Shown here in pieces: positions 53,213-62,569 of a stretch of 64,000 nt of DNA. This DNA is from Pseudomonas mucidolens (lineage in GTDB: Bacteria > Pseudomonadota > Gammaproteobacteria > Pseudomonadales > Pseudomonadaceae), in the NCBI RefSeq assembly GCF_900106045.1, contig NZ_LT629802.1:3100001-3164000 (forward strand). The letters run 5' to 3'. The notes below the pieces were generated by a model, which ran no database searches, was not told where the DNA came from, and saw only the letters and a list, made by a program, of their open reading frames with translations. Within the stretch, counting starts at the first letter, position 1; each line of letters starts with the position of its first letter. A program made the position numbers and the translations under genes.

Positions 53213-53226
53213 TTGATCTGGGTCAT
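53213..53226 (+). promoter_or_regulatory. Anr/FNR-like site upstream of ccoG
   Basis: TTGATCTGGGTCAT matches seven of eight core bases of TTGA-N6-TCAA. It lies about 170 bases before the ccoG ATG, so a leader of about 130 bases would result. It suggests that the cco assembly genes kept their own low-O2 promoter after the Rhs block was inserted upstream. Confidence 0.5.
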
Positions 53227-53393
53227 GACTTGTTACATCCGCTACACCATTCTGCTTCTCCTCCCAACGCGACCAAAGGTCGCACCCCTGAGCCAGACCT
53301 ACAGGCGTATCATTGCGCCACTGCAATACCCTTTCTGACCGTGGTCGGCACGTACTGGCCTCGGCACTTTTCCACTGCCGTGGGATGCAATTG

Positions 53394-54809
53394 ATGAGCA
53401 ACCAGATTCCGGTACATGACGTTACCCCGCCTGCCAAGGACGCGAACAAAAGCGTCGACCTGTATGCCTCGCGGGAGAAAATCTACACCCGTGCCTTCAC
53501 TGGCCTGTTCCGCAATCTGCGGATGCTCGGCGGTGCCGGGCTGTTCTTGCTGTACTTCGGTACGGTATGGCTGAACTGGGGCGGCCACCAGGCCGTCTGG
53601 TGGAACCTGCCAGAACGTAAATTCTTCATCTTCGGTGCGACATTCTGGCCACAGGACTTCATCCTGCTGTCGGGCATTCTGATTGTGTCGGCGTTTGGCC
53701 TGTTCTTTATCACTGTGTATGCCGGCCGCATCTGGTGCGGTTATACCTGCCCGCAGAGCGTGTGGACTTGGATCTACATGTGGTGCGAAAAGGTCACCGA
53801 AGGCGACCGCAACCAACGCATCAAGCTGGATAAGGCGCCGATGAGCGCCAACAAGTTTCTGCGCAAGCTCAGCAAACATACGCTGTGGCTGCTGATCGGC
53901 TTTGTCACCGGCATGACCTTCGTCGGCTACTTCTCACCGATCCGTGAGCTGGTGTTCGACTTTTTCACTGGTCAAGCCGATGGCTGGTCGTATTTCTGGG
54001 TCGGTTTTTTCACGCTTGCCACTTACGGCAACGCCGGCTGGCTGCGCGAGCAAGTGTGCATCTACATGTGCCCTTATGCGCGCTTCCAGAGCGTGATGTT
54101 CGACAAGGACACCCTGATCGTCTCCTACGACCCGCGCCGTGGCGAAGCCCGTGGCCCGCGTAAAAAGGGCGTCGACTACAAGGCCCAGGGCCTGGGGGAT
54201 TGCATCGACTGCACCATGTGCGTCCAGGTCTGCCCCACCGGGATCGACATCCGCGACGGTTTGCAGATCGAGTGCATTGGCTGCGCTGCCTGCATCGACG
54301 CCTGCGACACCATCATGGACAAGATGGACTATCCTCGCGGGCTGATCAGCTACACCACCGAGCACAACCTGTCCGGGCAAAAGACCCACAAGCTGCGCCC
54401 GCGCCTGATCGGCTATGCGCTGGTGTTGCTGGCGATGATGAGCTTGCTGGCCACTGCGTTCTTCATGCGCTCGCTGGTAGGTTTCGATGTCAGCAAGGAC
54501 CGGGTACTGTTCCGCGAAAACGCCGAAGGGCGGATCGAGAATGTCTACAGCCTGAAAATCATGAACAAGGACCAGCACGACCACACCTACATTCTGGACG
54601 CCACGGGCCTGCCGGACCTCAAGCTACAAGGTCGGCGCGAGATCAAGGTCGCCGCCGGGGAGATTTTCAGCATGCCGGTAGAACTCTCGAGCGCCCCGGA
54701 ACAAATGCCATCGACCACCAACGAGGTGAAGTTCATCCTCAAGGATGCTGACGATGAAAGCATCCACGTTGAAGCCAAGAGCCGGTTCATCGGCCCACAA
54801 AATCGTTGA
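53394..54809 (+). CDS. ccoG: cbb3 oxidase assembly protein CcoG (FixG/RdxA)
   Basis: 471 residues from ATG at 53394 (MSNQIPVHDVTPPAKDANKS). Membrane helices near residues 45-60, 85-105, 160-180, 195-215 and 340-360. CGYTCPQSVW (near 117) and two 4Fe-4S motifs, CIDCTMCVQVCPTG (near 270) and CIGCAACIDACD (near 293). CcoG reduces Cu(II) to Cu(I) for delivery to the CuB centre of cbb3 oxidase. A C-terminal immunoglobulin-like domain follows. First of ccoG-ccoH-(gap)-ccoI-ccoS. Confidence 0.94.
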   Translation: MSNQIPVHDVTPPAKDANKSVDLYASREKIYTRAFTGLFRNLRMLGGAGLFLLYFGTVWLNWGGHQAVWWNLPERKFFIFGATFWPQDFILLSGILIVSAFGLFFITVYAGRIWCGYTCPQSVWTWIYMWCEKVTEGDRNQRIKLDKAPMSANKFLRKLSKHTLWLLIGFVTGMTFVGYFSPIRELVFDFFTGQADGWSYFWVGFFTLATYGNAGWLREQVCIYMCPYARFQSVMFDKDTLIVSYDPRRGEARGPRKKGVDYKAQGLGDCIDCTMCVQVCPTGIDIRDGLQIECIGCAACIDACDTIMDKMDYPRGLISYTTEHNLSGQKTHKLRPRLIGYALVLLAMMSLLATAFFMRSLVGFDVSKDRVLFRENAEGRIENVYSLKIMNKDQHDHTYILDATGLPDLKLQGRREIKVAAGEIFSMPVELSSAPEQMPSTTNEVKFILKDADDESIHVEAKSRFIGPQNR

Positions 54810-54823
54810 GCGAGAACAGAACA

Positions 54824-55363
54824 ATGCCCGTAGCCACTGCCGTCAGCCCCTGGTACAAGCACCTCTGGCCCTGGATCATCATCGGCATCCTGGCGTGCTC
54901 GGTGACCTTGACCTTATCCATGGTGACCATCGCGGTGAACAACCCGGACAACCTGGTCAACGACAACTACTACGAGGCCGGCAAAGGTATCAACCGCTCC
55001 CTCGACCGCGAGCTGCTGGCCCAGACCCTGCAGATGCGCGCCACGATGCACCTTGATGAAGTAACCGGTGAGGTTGAGCTGCGCTTGAGCGGCAACAGCC
55101 TGCCGGCCACCCTGGAGCTGAACCTGATTTCTCCGACCCAGCCCGAGAAGGACCGCAAGGTCATCCTGGCCCGCAGCGAAAGCGAACCGGGCCGCTATAT
55201 CGGTCAACTGGGCGACAAGGTTGAAGGTCGTCGTTTTGTTGAACTGCTGGGCGTACAGGACGACAAGGTCTGGCGCATGTTCGAGGAAGAAGAAGTCAAC
55301 CACGGCAAGGACCTGATGCTCGGCGATGAGCCTTTGCAGGGCGCGGAAGACCTGAAAAACTGA
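54824..55363 (+). CDS. ccoH: cbb3 assembly protein CcoH (FixH family)
   Basis: 179 residues from ATG at 54824. One membrane helix (LWPWIIIGILACSVTLTLSM, residues 14-33) followed by a periplasmic domain with NPDNLVNDNYYEAGKGINRS, the FixH hallmark. Assists late assembly and stability of the oxidase with CcoG. Starts 14 bases after ccoG; same transcript. A REP hairpin follows, separating it from ccoI. Confidence 0.9.
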   Translation: MPVATAVSPWYKHLWPWIIIGILACSVTLTLSMVTIAVNNPDNLVNDNYYEAGKGINRSLDRELLAQTLQMRATMHLDEVTGEVELRLSGNSLPATLELNLISPTQPEKDRKVILARSESEPGRYIGQLGDKVEGRRFVELLGVQDDKVWRMFEEEEVNHGKDLMLGDEPLQGAEDLKN

Positions 55364-55382
55364 GCGCCTCGATGAGTATCAT

Positions 55383-55427
55383 CCGTAGCAGCTGTCGAGC
55401 CTCGCCAAGGCTCGACAGCTGCTACGG
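55383..55427. repeat. Perfect 20-base REP hairpin
   Basis: Arms at 55383-55402 and 55408-55427 are exact complements (core GTAGCAGCTGTCGAGCC) with a five-base loop. The same core occurs at 4004. Its place between ccoH and ccoI could attenuate read-through or protect the upstream mRNA. Confidence 0.9.
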
Positions 55428-55551
55428 GATAACTTATGGCTCGAGATTTGCGCTTACTCGACAAGATTCAAGACGGTATCTACGGGATGTATGATTTTCG
55501 CTTGCTCGGTGAGATTCAAAACAGCCCTCCTCGCTCACTCAGATCGCGCTC

Positions 55552-58002
55552 ATGACCAGCCCAACCGCCTGCTACCACTGCGCCCTCCCCGTCCCACCCG
55601 GCAGCCGGTTCACCGCCGTGATCCTCGGCCAGCCACGTGAACTTTGCTGCCCCGGTTGCCAGGCGGTGGCCGAGGCGATTGTCGCAGGGGGCCTGGAGAG
55701 TTATTACCAACATCGCAGCGAAGCTTCGGCCAACCCCGGCGCCCTGCCGGTGCAGCTGGTAGACGAATTGGCGCTGTACGACCGTGCCGATGTGCAAAAA
55801 CCCTTTGTGCGGCACGCGGGCGATCAAGCCGAAGCCACGCTGTTGATGGAAGGAATCAGTTGCGCAGCCTGTGGCTGGCTGATCGAAAAACACCTGCGCA
55901 GGCTGCCCGCGGTGGGCGAGGCACGCCTGAACCTATCAAACCATCGCCTGCACGTCAGTTGGAACGACACACAACTACCCTTGAGCCAACTCCTCGGCGA
56001 ACTGCGTGATATCGGCTATGCCGCGCATCCCTATCAAGCCGATCGCGCTGCCGAGCAATTGGCCGAGGAAAACCGCCGGGCCTTGCGCCAACTGGGCGTC
56101 GCCGGGTTACTGTGGTTCCAGGCGATGATGGCGACCATGGCCACCTGGCCGCAATTCAATATCGACCTCAGCCCCGAGCTGCATGTGATCCTGCGCTGGG
56201 TCGCGCTGTTTCTCACCACGCCGATTGTGTTCTACAGCTGTGCGCCGTTTTTCAAAGGCGCCATGCGTGACCTGCGTACCCGTCACTTGACCATGGACGT
56301 CTCAGTCTCCCTGGCCATCGGCGGCGCGTATCTGGCCGGTATCTGGACCGCCATCACCGGCGTCGGTGAACTGTATTTCGATGCAGTCGGCATGTTCGCC
56401 CTGTTCCTGCTGGCCGGACGTTATCTGGAACGTCGGGCGCGGGAACGTACCGCCGCGGCCACCGCGCAATTGGTCAACGTGCTGCCCGCCTCGTGCCTGC
56501 GCCTGCATGCCGACGGCCAGAGCGAGCGTATTCTGCTCCGCGAACTGGCCCTGGGCGACCGCGTACTGGTGCATCCAGGCGCAATCCTGCCCGCCGACGG
56601 AGTGATTCTCGACGGCCAATCGAGCATCGACGAATCGCTGCTCACCGGCGAGTACCTGCCGCAACCGCGAGAAGCGGGCGACACGGTCACTGCCGGCACC
56701 CTCAACGTCGAAGGCGCGCTGACCGTGGAGGTTCGCGCCCTGGGCCACGACACGCGCCTGTCGGCCATCGTGCGTCTGCTGGAACGCGCCCAGGCGGAAA
56801 AGCCACGTCTGGCCGAGATTGCCGATCGTGCGGCTCAATGGTTCCTGTTGTGCTCGCTGATTGCCGCCGCCGTGATCGGCCTGCTGTGGTGGGAGCTGGA
56901 CCCGTCGCGGGCCTTCTGGATTGTCTTGGCTATGCTGGTCGCAACCTGCCCTTGCGCCCTATCCCTGGCCACCCCGACCGCACTGACCGCCGCCACCGGC
57001 ACCCTGCACAAACTCGGCCTGCTGTTGACCCGCGGACATGTGCTGGAAGGCCTGAACCAGATCGACACGGTGATTTTCGACAAGACCGGCACCCTCACCG
57101 AAGGTCGCCTGGCCTTGCGTGCCATCCGGCCGCTGGGAGCGCTGGACAGTGACCAATGCCTGGCGCTGGCCGCCGCCCTCGAAAACCGCTCCGAACATCC
57201 GATTGCGCGGGCTTTCGGGCGTGCCCCGCTGGCGGCCGACGAAGTGCTCAGCACGCCGGGCCTGGGGCTTGAAGGCCGGGTCGGGGCACAACGCTTGCGC
57301 ATTGGCCAACCGGGGTTTGTCTGTGAATTGAGCGGTTGCACCATGCCGTCCGCACCGACGGAAGCCGGCCAATGGCTGCTGCTGGGCGACAGCCGCGGCG
57401 CCCTGGCCTGGTTTGTCCTCGATGATCGCCTGCGCAGTGATGCGCCGGCGCTACTCGCCGCCTGCAAGGCGCGCGGCTGGCGGACACTGCTGCTGTCGGG
57501 AGACAGTTCACCGATGGTCGCCAGCGTGGCGGCCGAACTGGGCATCGACGAAGCCCACGGCGGCCTGCGCCCCGACGACAAGCTGCGCAGACTGCAACAA
57601 CTGCACAAGGAAGGCCGCAAGGTCTTGATGCTCGGCGACGGCGTCAACGATGTGCCAGTGCTGGCAGCCGCCGATATCAGCGTGGCGATGGGATCGGCCA
57701 CCGATCTGGCAAAGACCAGCGCCGATGCGGTGTTGCTGTCCAACCGCCTCGATGCGCTGGTACAAGCCTTCAGCCTGGCGCGGCGTACCCGTCGCGTGAT
57801 CATTGAAAACCTGCTGTGGGCAGGGCTGTACAATGCCCTTATGTTACCGTTTGCCGCCCTGGGTTGGATCACGCCAATCTGGGCGGCGATCGGCATGTCA
57901 CTCAGTTCGTTGACCGTGGTGCTCAATGCCCTGCGCCTGACTCGCCTGCCGAGCACGCCCGCAGCCAGCGCCACCCCCGTCACCCGTCCGCTGCCAGCTT
58001 GA
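55552..58002 (+). CDS. ccoI: Copper-transporting P-type ATPase CcoI (FixI)
   Basis: 816 residues. N-terminal CYHCALPVPPGS and CCPGCQAVAEAI metal-binding segments, then an HMA-like domain with GISCAACGWLIEKHL (near residue 103). P1B-type core: CPC in VATCPCALSLATPTA (near 467), phosphorylation DKTGTLTEG (near 508), hinge GDGVNDVPVLAAADISVAMG (near 700). Exports Cu(I) across the inner membrane to supply cbb3 oxidase. The 188 bases upstream hold a REP hairpin and two similar short AT-rich segments; a separate promoter is possible. Confidence 0.94.
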   Translation: MTSPTACYHCALPVPPGSRFTAVILGQPRELCCPGCQAVAEAIVAGGLESYYQHRSEASANPGALPVQLVDELALYDRADVQKPFVRHAGDQAEATLLMEGISCAACGWLIEKHLRRLPAVGEARLNLSNHRLHVSWNDTQLPLSQLLGELRDIGYAAHPYQADRAAEQLAEENRRALRQLGVAGLLWFQAMMATMATWPQFNIDLSPELHVILRWVALFLTTPIVFYSCAPFFKGAMRDLRTRHLTMDVSVSLAIGGAYLAGIWTAITGVGELYFDAVGMFALFLLAGRYLERRARERTAAATAQLVNVLPASCLRLHADGQSERILLRELALGDRVLVHPGAILPADGVILDGQSSIDESLLTGEYLPQPREAGDTVTAGTLNVEGALTVEVRALGHDTRLSAIVRLLERAQAEKPRLAEIADRAAQWFLLCSLIAAAVIGLLWWELDPSRAFWIVLAMLVATCPCALSLATPTALTAATGTLHKLGLLLTRGHVLEGLNQIDTVIFDKTGTLTEGRLALRAIRPLGALDSDQCLALAAALENRSEHPIARAFGRAPLAADEVLSTPGLGLEGRVGAQRLRIGQPGFVCELSGCTMPSAPTEAGQWLLLGDSRGALAWFVLDDRLRSDAPALLAACKARGWRTLLLSGDSSPMVASVAAELGIDEAHGGLRPDDKLRRLQQLHKEGRKVLMLGDGVNDVPVLAAADISVAMGSATDLAKTSADAVLLSNRLDALVQAFSLARRTRRVIIENLLWAGLYNALMLPFAALGWITPIWAAIGMSLSSLTVVLNALRLTRLPSTPAASATPVTRPLPA

Positions 58003-58024
58003 ATCCGGCGGACATGGAGTAGCG

Positions 58025-58252
58025 ATGCCAGCTCTTTACGTAATGATTCCCGCGGCGCTGTTGATTGTCGCGATCGCCATCTACATCTTCTTCTGGGCCG
58101 TGGACAGCGGCCAGTACGATGACCTCGACGGCCCGGCCCACAGCGTGCTGTTCGACGACCAGGACCCCAAGCATCTGGCTGCCGTCGACGAAGCCAGCCA
58201 GGCTGCGCAAGCCCCCGCCAAGCCTGACGAACCGACGCCTCCGCATGCTTGA
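58025..58252 (+). CDS. ccoS: cbb3 oxidase maturation protein CcoS
   Basis: 75 residues. Single N-terminal membrane helix (YVMIPAALLIVAIAIYIFFW, residues 5-24) followed by SGQYDDLDGPAHSVLFDDQD, the CcoS signature. Needed for cofactor insertion into cbb3 oxidase. Begins 22 bases after ccoI, and its last eight bases overlap the next gene. Confidence 0.92.
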   Translation: MPALYVMIPAALLIVAIAIYIFFWAVDSGQYDDLDGPAHSVLFDDQDPKHLAAVDEASQAAQAPAKPDEPTPPHA

Positions 58253-58928
58253 GTTGGCGCCGCTGCTGGTTTCAGCGCTGATCCTCGGGCTGCTGGGCGG
58301 TGGTCATTGCCTGGGCATGTGCGGCGGCTTGATGGGCGCGCTGACCCTGGCGATTCCCAAGGAGCAGCGCAGCCGGCGCTTTCGCCTGCTGCTGGCCTAC
58401 AACCTGGGACGCATCCTCAGCTACGCCAGCGCGGGCGTGCTACTCGGACTGGCGGGCTGGGCAGTCGCCAACAGCCCGGCGGCGATGTTCATGCGCGTGC
58501 TTGCCGGGCTGCTGTTGATCACCATGGGCTTGTACCTCGCGGGTTGGTGGAGCGGCCTGACGCGCATCGAGAGCCTCGGTCGCGGCCTGTGGCGCCATAT
58601 CCAACCCGTGGCCAATCGTTTGCTGCCAGTCTCCAGCCTGCCCCGCGCCTTGCTGCTGGGGGCGCTCTGGGGCTGGCTGCCGTGCGGCTTGGTCTACAGC
58701 ACGCTGTTATGGGCCGCCAGCCAGGGCAACGCGCTGGACAGTGGGCTGCTGATGCTGGCTTTCGGCTTCGGCACCTGGCCGGTGTTGCTGGCCACCGGCT
58801 TGGCCGCCGAGCGCATGACGGCCCTGCTGCGCAAGCGCAGCGTACGCATGACCGGCGGCCTGCTGGTGATTTTATTCGGCGTCTGGACACTGCCCGGGCC
58901 ACACCAGCACTGGCTGATGGGGCATTAA
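58245..58928 (+). CDS. Sulfite exporter TauE/DsbD-like membrane protein
   Basis: 227 residues from ATG at 58245, overlapping ccoS. About six membrane helices. Starts with a Cys/His-rich first helix, GLLGGGHCLGMCGGLMGALT (residues 14-33), repeated in reverse sense as LLGALWGWLPCGLVYSTLLW (near 140), typical of the DsbD_2/TauE-like family found at the end of cco assembly operons. The paired Cys near helix ends suggest metal or thiol handling; a role in copper or redox supply to cbb3 is an inference from context. Confidence 0.85.
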   Translation: MLELAPLLVSALILGLLGGGHCLGMCGGLMGALTLAIPKEQRSRRFRLLLAYNLGRILSYASAGVLLGLAGWAVANSPAAMFMRVLAGLLLITMGLYLAGWWSGLTRIESLGRGLWRHIQPVANRLLPVSSLPRALLLGALWGWLPCGLVYSTLLWAASQGNALDSGLLMLAFGFGTWPVLLATGLAAERMTALLRKRSVRMTGGLLVILFGVWTLPGPHQHWLMGH

Positions 58929-58957
58929 AAGGCCATGTGGCATAGCGCCGCCCCTCG

Positions 58958-58971
58958 TTGATGCAAATCAA
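58958..58971 (+). promoter_or_regulatory. Perfect Anr/FNR box of hemN
   Basis: TTGATGCAAATCAA fits TTGAT-N4-ATCAA completely. The centre (58964.5) is about 41 bases before a start point near 59006 predicted by the -10 TAGACT (58994-58999), i.e. class II activation. Anr itself is encoded 2 kb downstream. Confidence 0.88.
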
Positions 58972-59030
58972 CATGATTGCGCAACCAAGCCCCTAGACTC
59001 GGGCCACTAGCCTACCCGGGGAACGCCCGC

Positions 59031-60413
59031 ATGCTCGACGCCATTCGTTGGGACACCGATCTGATTCATCGCTACCACCTGGCGGGACCGCGCTATACCT
59101 CGTACCCCACTGCTGCCCAGTTCACCAGCCAGGTCGGCACCTTCGACCTGCTCCACGCCCTGCGTGACAGCCGCAGGGCCGTCCGTCCGTTGTCGCTGTA
59201 TGTGCATGTGCCGTTTTGCGCCAACATTTGCTACTACTGCGCCTGTAACAAAGTCATCACCAAGGACCGGGGCCGCGCCCAGGCTTATCTACAACGCCTG
59301 GAGCAGGAAATCCAATTGCTGGGCTGTCACCTGGACCCCGGACAGCAGGTCGAGCAGTTGCATTTGGGGGGTGGCACACCAACCTTTCTCAGTCACGACG
59401 AACTGCGTCAGTTAATGGCCCAGTTACGTCAGCACTTCACCCTGCTGGACGACGACTCCGGCGACTATGGCATCGAGATCGACCCGCGGGAAGCTGACTG
59501 GGCCACCATGGGTCTGTTGCGCGAACTGGGCTTCAATCGTGTGAGCATCGGCGTGCAGGACCTGAATCCCGAGGTGCAGCGGGCGGTCAATCGCCTGCAA
59601 AGCCTGGAAGAAACCCGCGCCGTGGTTGACGCCGCACGGACCCTGCAGTTTCGCTCGATCAACATCGACCTGATCTATGGCCTGCCCAAACAGACGCCGG
59701 AACACTTCGCCCGAACCCTGGACGAGGTCATCAGCCTGCAACCTGATCGCCTGGCGGTGTTCAATTATGCCCACCTGCCGGAGCGCTTCATGCCCCAGCG
59801 GCGGATCAACAGTGACGAGTTGCCGGCGCCCGCCGATAAACTGTCGATGCTGCAAAACACCCTCGAACAGCTCACCGTTGCCGGTTACAACTACATCGGC
59901 TTGGACCATTTCGCCCTGCCTGACGACGAGTTGGCCATCGCCCAGGAAGAGTCCACTTTACAGCGCAACTTCCAGGGCTACACCACCCACGGTCACTGCG
60001 ACCTGATCGGACTCGGCGTATCGGCCATCAGCCAGATTGGCGATTTATACTGCCAGAACAGCAGCGACCTGAACCACTACCAAAGCGCCTTGGCCGGGAC
60101 GCAGTTGGCGACCAGTCGCGGCCTGCTGTGCACGACCGACGACCGCTTGCGACGCGCCGTGATTCAGCAGTTGATCTGTCAGTTCGGCGTGGAATTCAAG
60201 ACCATCGAACAGGCTTTCAATATTGATTTTCGTGGCTATTTCGCCAGCGTCTGGCCTCGGCTGCAGATGATGGCCGACGACGGCCTGATCGAACTCAATG
60301 CTGAAAGGCTGCGTGTACTGCCCGCCGGACGCCTTTTGGTGCGCTCGGTATGCGGGGTGTTCAATGCCTATTTGGATCAGCAGGACAGGCAACGACTTTC
60401 ACCGGTGATTTGA
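59031..60413 (+). CDS. hemN: Oxygen-independent coproporphyrinogen III oxidase HemN
   Basis: 460 residues from ATG at 59031. Radical-SAM cluster motif VPFCANICYYCACNK (C-x3-C-x2-C-x-C, near residues 60-74), then LHLGGGTPTFLSHDEL and NIDLIYGLPKQTPEHF. Makes protoporphyrinogen IX under low oxygen, supplying haem for the cbb3 oxidases nearby. Preceded by a perfect Anr box. Converges with the small gene at 60420. Confidence 0.95.
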   Translation: MLDAIRWDTDLIHRYHLAGPRYTSYPTAAQFTSQVGTFDLLHALRDSRRAVRPLSLYVHVPFCANICYYCACNKVITKDRGRAQAYLQRLEQEIQLLGCHLDPGQQVEQLHLGGGTPTFLSHDELRQLMAQLRQHFTLLDDDSGDYGIEIDPREADWATMGLLRELGFNRVSIGVQDLNPEVQRAVNRLQSLEETRAVVDAARTLQFRSINIDLIYGLPKQTPEHFARTLDEVISLQPDRLAVFNYAHLPERFMPQRRINSDELPAPADKLSMLQNTLEQLTVAGYNYIGLDHFALPDDELAIAQEESTLQRNFQGYTTHGHCDLIGLGVSAISQIGDLYCQNSSDLNHYQSALAGTQLATSRGLLCTTDDRLRRAVIQQLICQFGVEFKTIEQAFNIDFRGYFASVWPRLQMMADDGLIELNAERLRVLPAGRLLVRSVCGVFNAYLDQQDRQRLSPVI

Positions 60414-60419
60414 CTCGGC

Positions 60420-60890
60420 TTACTTCGCCATCAACGAGGCCGCCTTGAGCGCGTCTTCAGCACTCAGGTTTTTCATCGCCTCGGTCAGAGACGCATAGGC
60501 TGTCGCCAGACCCGCCTGCAACCCGCCCAATGCCGATTGCAGGCTGGCCACTTTGGCCTGCGCCTGTTCCGGGCTCAGACGCTTGTCGGCCATGACAGCA
60601 GCCATCTCAGCCATCTTTTCGGCGATCTGTTGCTTCAACTGACGAATCATCTTCAACAGTTTCTGCACATTATCGGACAGCCCGCTGTCTTCAATATCGC
60701 TGTTGGCCGCTTTCTCGGCACCTGCCGCCTTCAACGAGGCGCCGGAAAAGGTCACGGTCACGCCTTCCACGGCTTTGGTTTCGGGGAGCGCGGTCGTCTC
60801 GGCCAGTTCGTCCCTGGAGGTGTCTTTTTTCGGTTCGAGCAAGGCAGGGACCGTCGTGCGAGACGGGAGATGGGTACCGATGGAAAGCAT
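60420..60890 (-). CDS. Conserved pseudomonad protein of unknown function
   Basis: 156 residues. Unstructured N-terminal third (Thr/Ala/Glu-rich), then a strongly helical part with coiled-coil character (VQKLLKMIRQLKQQIAEKMA, residues 75-94) and an Ala-rich end (LSAEDALKAASLMAK). No signal peptide or membrane helix. Its start is 155 bases from anr, divergent. I recognise no domain; the pattern resembles small pseudomonad proteins of unknown role. Confidence 0.7.
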   Translation of the reverse strand: MLSIGTHLPSRTTVPALLEPKKDTSRDELAETTALPETKAVEGVTVTFSGASLKAAGAEKAANSDIEDSGLSDNVQKLLKMIRQLKQQIAEKMAEMAAVMADKRLSPEQAQAKVASLQSALGGLQAGLATAYASLTEAMKNLSAEDALKAASLMAK

Positions 60891-61045
60891 GTTTCGAGGC
60901 TCCGGGCTCTAGGTCTATAGCAATACATCGGCCGCCTTCAACGAACCTTTATACCCGTTGGCGGTTTGTTGCAGAAGCTGGCCTGTTAGTCACCCAGTGC
61001 GGTACCCTTACGTCTTATGTGTGATTTCCCACAAGGATTTAAAAA

Positions 61046-61780
61046 ATGTCCGAGCCAGTCAAACTGCGCGTGCACAATCAGGCTCACTGCAAGGATTGCA
61101 GTCTGGCGCCCCTCTGTTTACCACTTTCGCTGAATTTGGAAGACATGGACGCTTTGGACGAAATCGTAAAGCGCGGTCGCCCTCTGAAAAAGGGTGAGTT
61201 TCTGTTTCGTCAGGGCGACACCTTCGACTCCGTCTACGCTGTGCGCTCAGGCGCCTTGAAGACGTTCAGCCTGAGTGATGGCGGTGAAGAACAGATCACT
61301 GGCTTCCACCTGCCCAGCGAACTGGTCGGCCTGTCTGGCATGGATAACGAGATTCATCCGGTGTCGGCCCAGGCGCTGGAAACCACGTCTGTGTGTGAGA
61401 TCCCTTTCGAACGCCTCGATGAACTGGCCGTGCAATTGCCACAATTGCGCCGGCAGTTGATGCGGGTCATGAGCCGTGAGATCCGTGACGACCAGCAGAT
61501 GATGCTGTTGTTGTCGAAAAAAACCGCCGACGAACGGATCGCAACATTCCTGGTCAACCTCTCGGCGCGTTTTCGCGCTCGCGGTTTCTCGGCCAACCAG
61601 TTCCGCCTGAGCATGTCGCGTAACGAAATCGGCAACTACTTGGGCCTGGCGGTGGAAACCGTGTCGCGGGTATTCACGCGGTTCCAGCAAAACCAACTGA
61701 TCGCCGCCGAGGGCAAGGAAGTGCATATCCTTGATCCGATCCAACTGTGTGCATTGGCCGGCGGCTCCATCGACGGTTAA
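61046..61780 (+). CDS. anr: Oxygen-sensing transcriptional regulator Anr (FNR homologue)
   Basis: 244 residues. The 4Fe-4S cysteines are Cys15, Cys18 and Cys24 in [11 protein letters not shown], with the fourth in [12 protein letters not shown] (near residue 116). cNMP-binding-like beta-roll in the middle; C-terminal helix-turn-helix [20 protein letters not shown] (near 190-209) with the E-x2-S-R recognition residues of FNR. Activates low-O2 genes at TTGAT-N4-ATCAA; such sites precede hemN and probably ccoG and ccoN2 here. Confidence 0.97.
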   Translation: MSEPVKLRVHNQAHCKDCSLAPLCLPLSLNLEDMDALDEIVKRGRPLKKGEFLFRQGDTFDSVYAVRSGALKTFSLSDGGEEQITGFHLPSELVGLSGMDNEIHPVSAQALETTSVCEIPFERLDELAVQLPQLRRQLMRVMSREIRDDQQMMLLLSKKTADERIATFLVNLSARFRARGFSANQFRLSMSRNEIGNYLGLAVETVSRVFTRFQQNQLIAAEGKEVHILDPIQLCALAGGSIDG

Positions 61781-61873
61781 CACCGCAACGGTTGATTCAG
61801 ACACCTGCGTCCGCGCCAACCGGCCGGACCGCAGGTATACTGCGAAGTCTTTGCCTCCCAGGACTTTGCGCCG

Positions 61874-62422
61874 ATGATCTTCGATTCGTTCGACATCAAA
61901 TCCCTGATTCGCCCCGTCATCGATTTCCCCAAGCCTGGGGTGATCTTCCGTGACATCACGCCGCTGTTTCAATCGCCCAGGGCACTGCGACTGGTGGCTG
62001 ACACGTTTATCCAGCGTTACGTTGAAGCCGAGTTCACCCATATCGGCGCGATGGACGCCCGCGGCTTTTTGATCGGTTCGATCATTGCCTACCAGTTGAA
62101 CAAGCCGCTGATTCTGTTCCGCAAACAAGGCAAGCTGCCGGCTGACGTGCTGGCCGAGGGCTACCAGACCGAATACGGTGAAGCCTTCCTGGAAGTACAC
62201 GCCGATAGCCTGTGCGAAGGCGACTCAGTGCTGATGTTCGATGACCTGATCGCCACCGGCGGCACCCTGATCGCCGCCGCCAACCTGGCGCGACGCATGG
62301 GAGCACAGATCTTCGAGGCGGCAGCGATTATCGACCTGCCGGAGCTGGGCGGCTCACAGCGCTTGGAAGACATGGGCATTCCTACATTCTGCTTGACTCA
62401 ATTTGCGCTGACCGACAAGTAA
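61874..62422 (+). CDS. apt: Adenine phosphoribosyltransferase
   Basis: 182 residues. Substrate segment [17 protein letters not shown] (residues 18-34) and PRPP-binding motif [14 protein letters not shown] (near 121-134). Converts adenine and PRPP to AMP (purine salvage). About 90 bases after anr, the same neighbourhood as in P. aeruginosa. Confidence 0.95.
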   Translation: MIFDSFDIKSLIRPVIDFPKPGVIFRDITPLFQSPRALRLVADTFIQRYVEAEFTHIGAMDARGFLIGSIIAYQLNKPLILFRKQGKLPADVLAEGYQTEYGEAFLEVHADSLCEGDSVLMFDDLIATGGTLIAAANLARRMGAQIFEAAAIIDLPELGGSQRLEDMGIPTFCLTQFALTDK

Positions 62423-62456
62423 ACAGTTGCTGATCAGTCAAGCCAACGCCGATTGA

Positions 62457-62556
62457 TGTAGGAGCGAGCTTGCTCGCGAAGAACTCGAAGGCGCCGTGTT
62501 TATCCTGAATACAGGCGTTATCGTTGACGTTTTTCGCGAGCAAGCTCGCTCCTACA
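62457..62556. repeat. REPIN, copy 8
   Basis: TGTAGGAGCGAGCTTGCTCG at 62457 and CGAGCAAGCTCGCTCCTACA at 62537-62556 are exact complements. Between convergent apt and the acyl-CoA dehydrogenase gene. Confidence 0.92.
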
Positions 62557-62569
62557 ATGCTCGGGTTGG

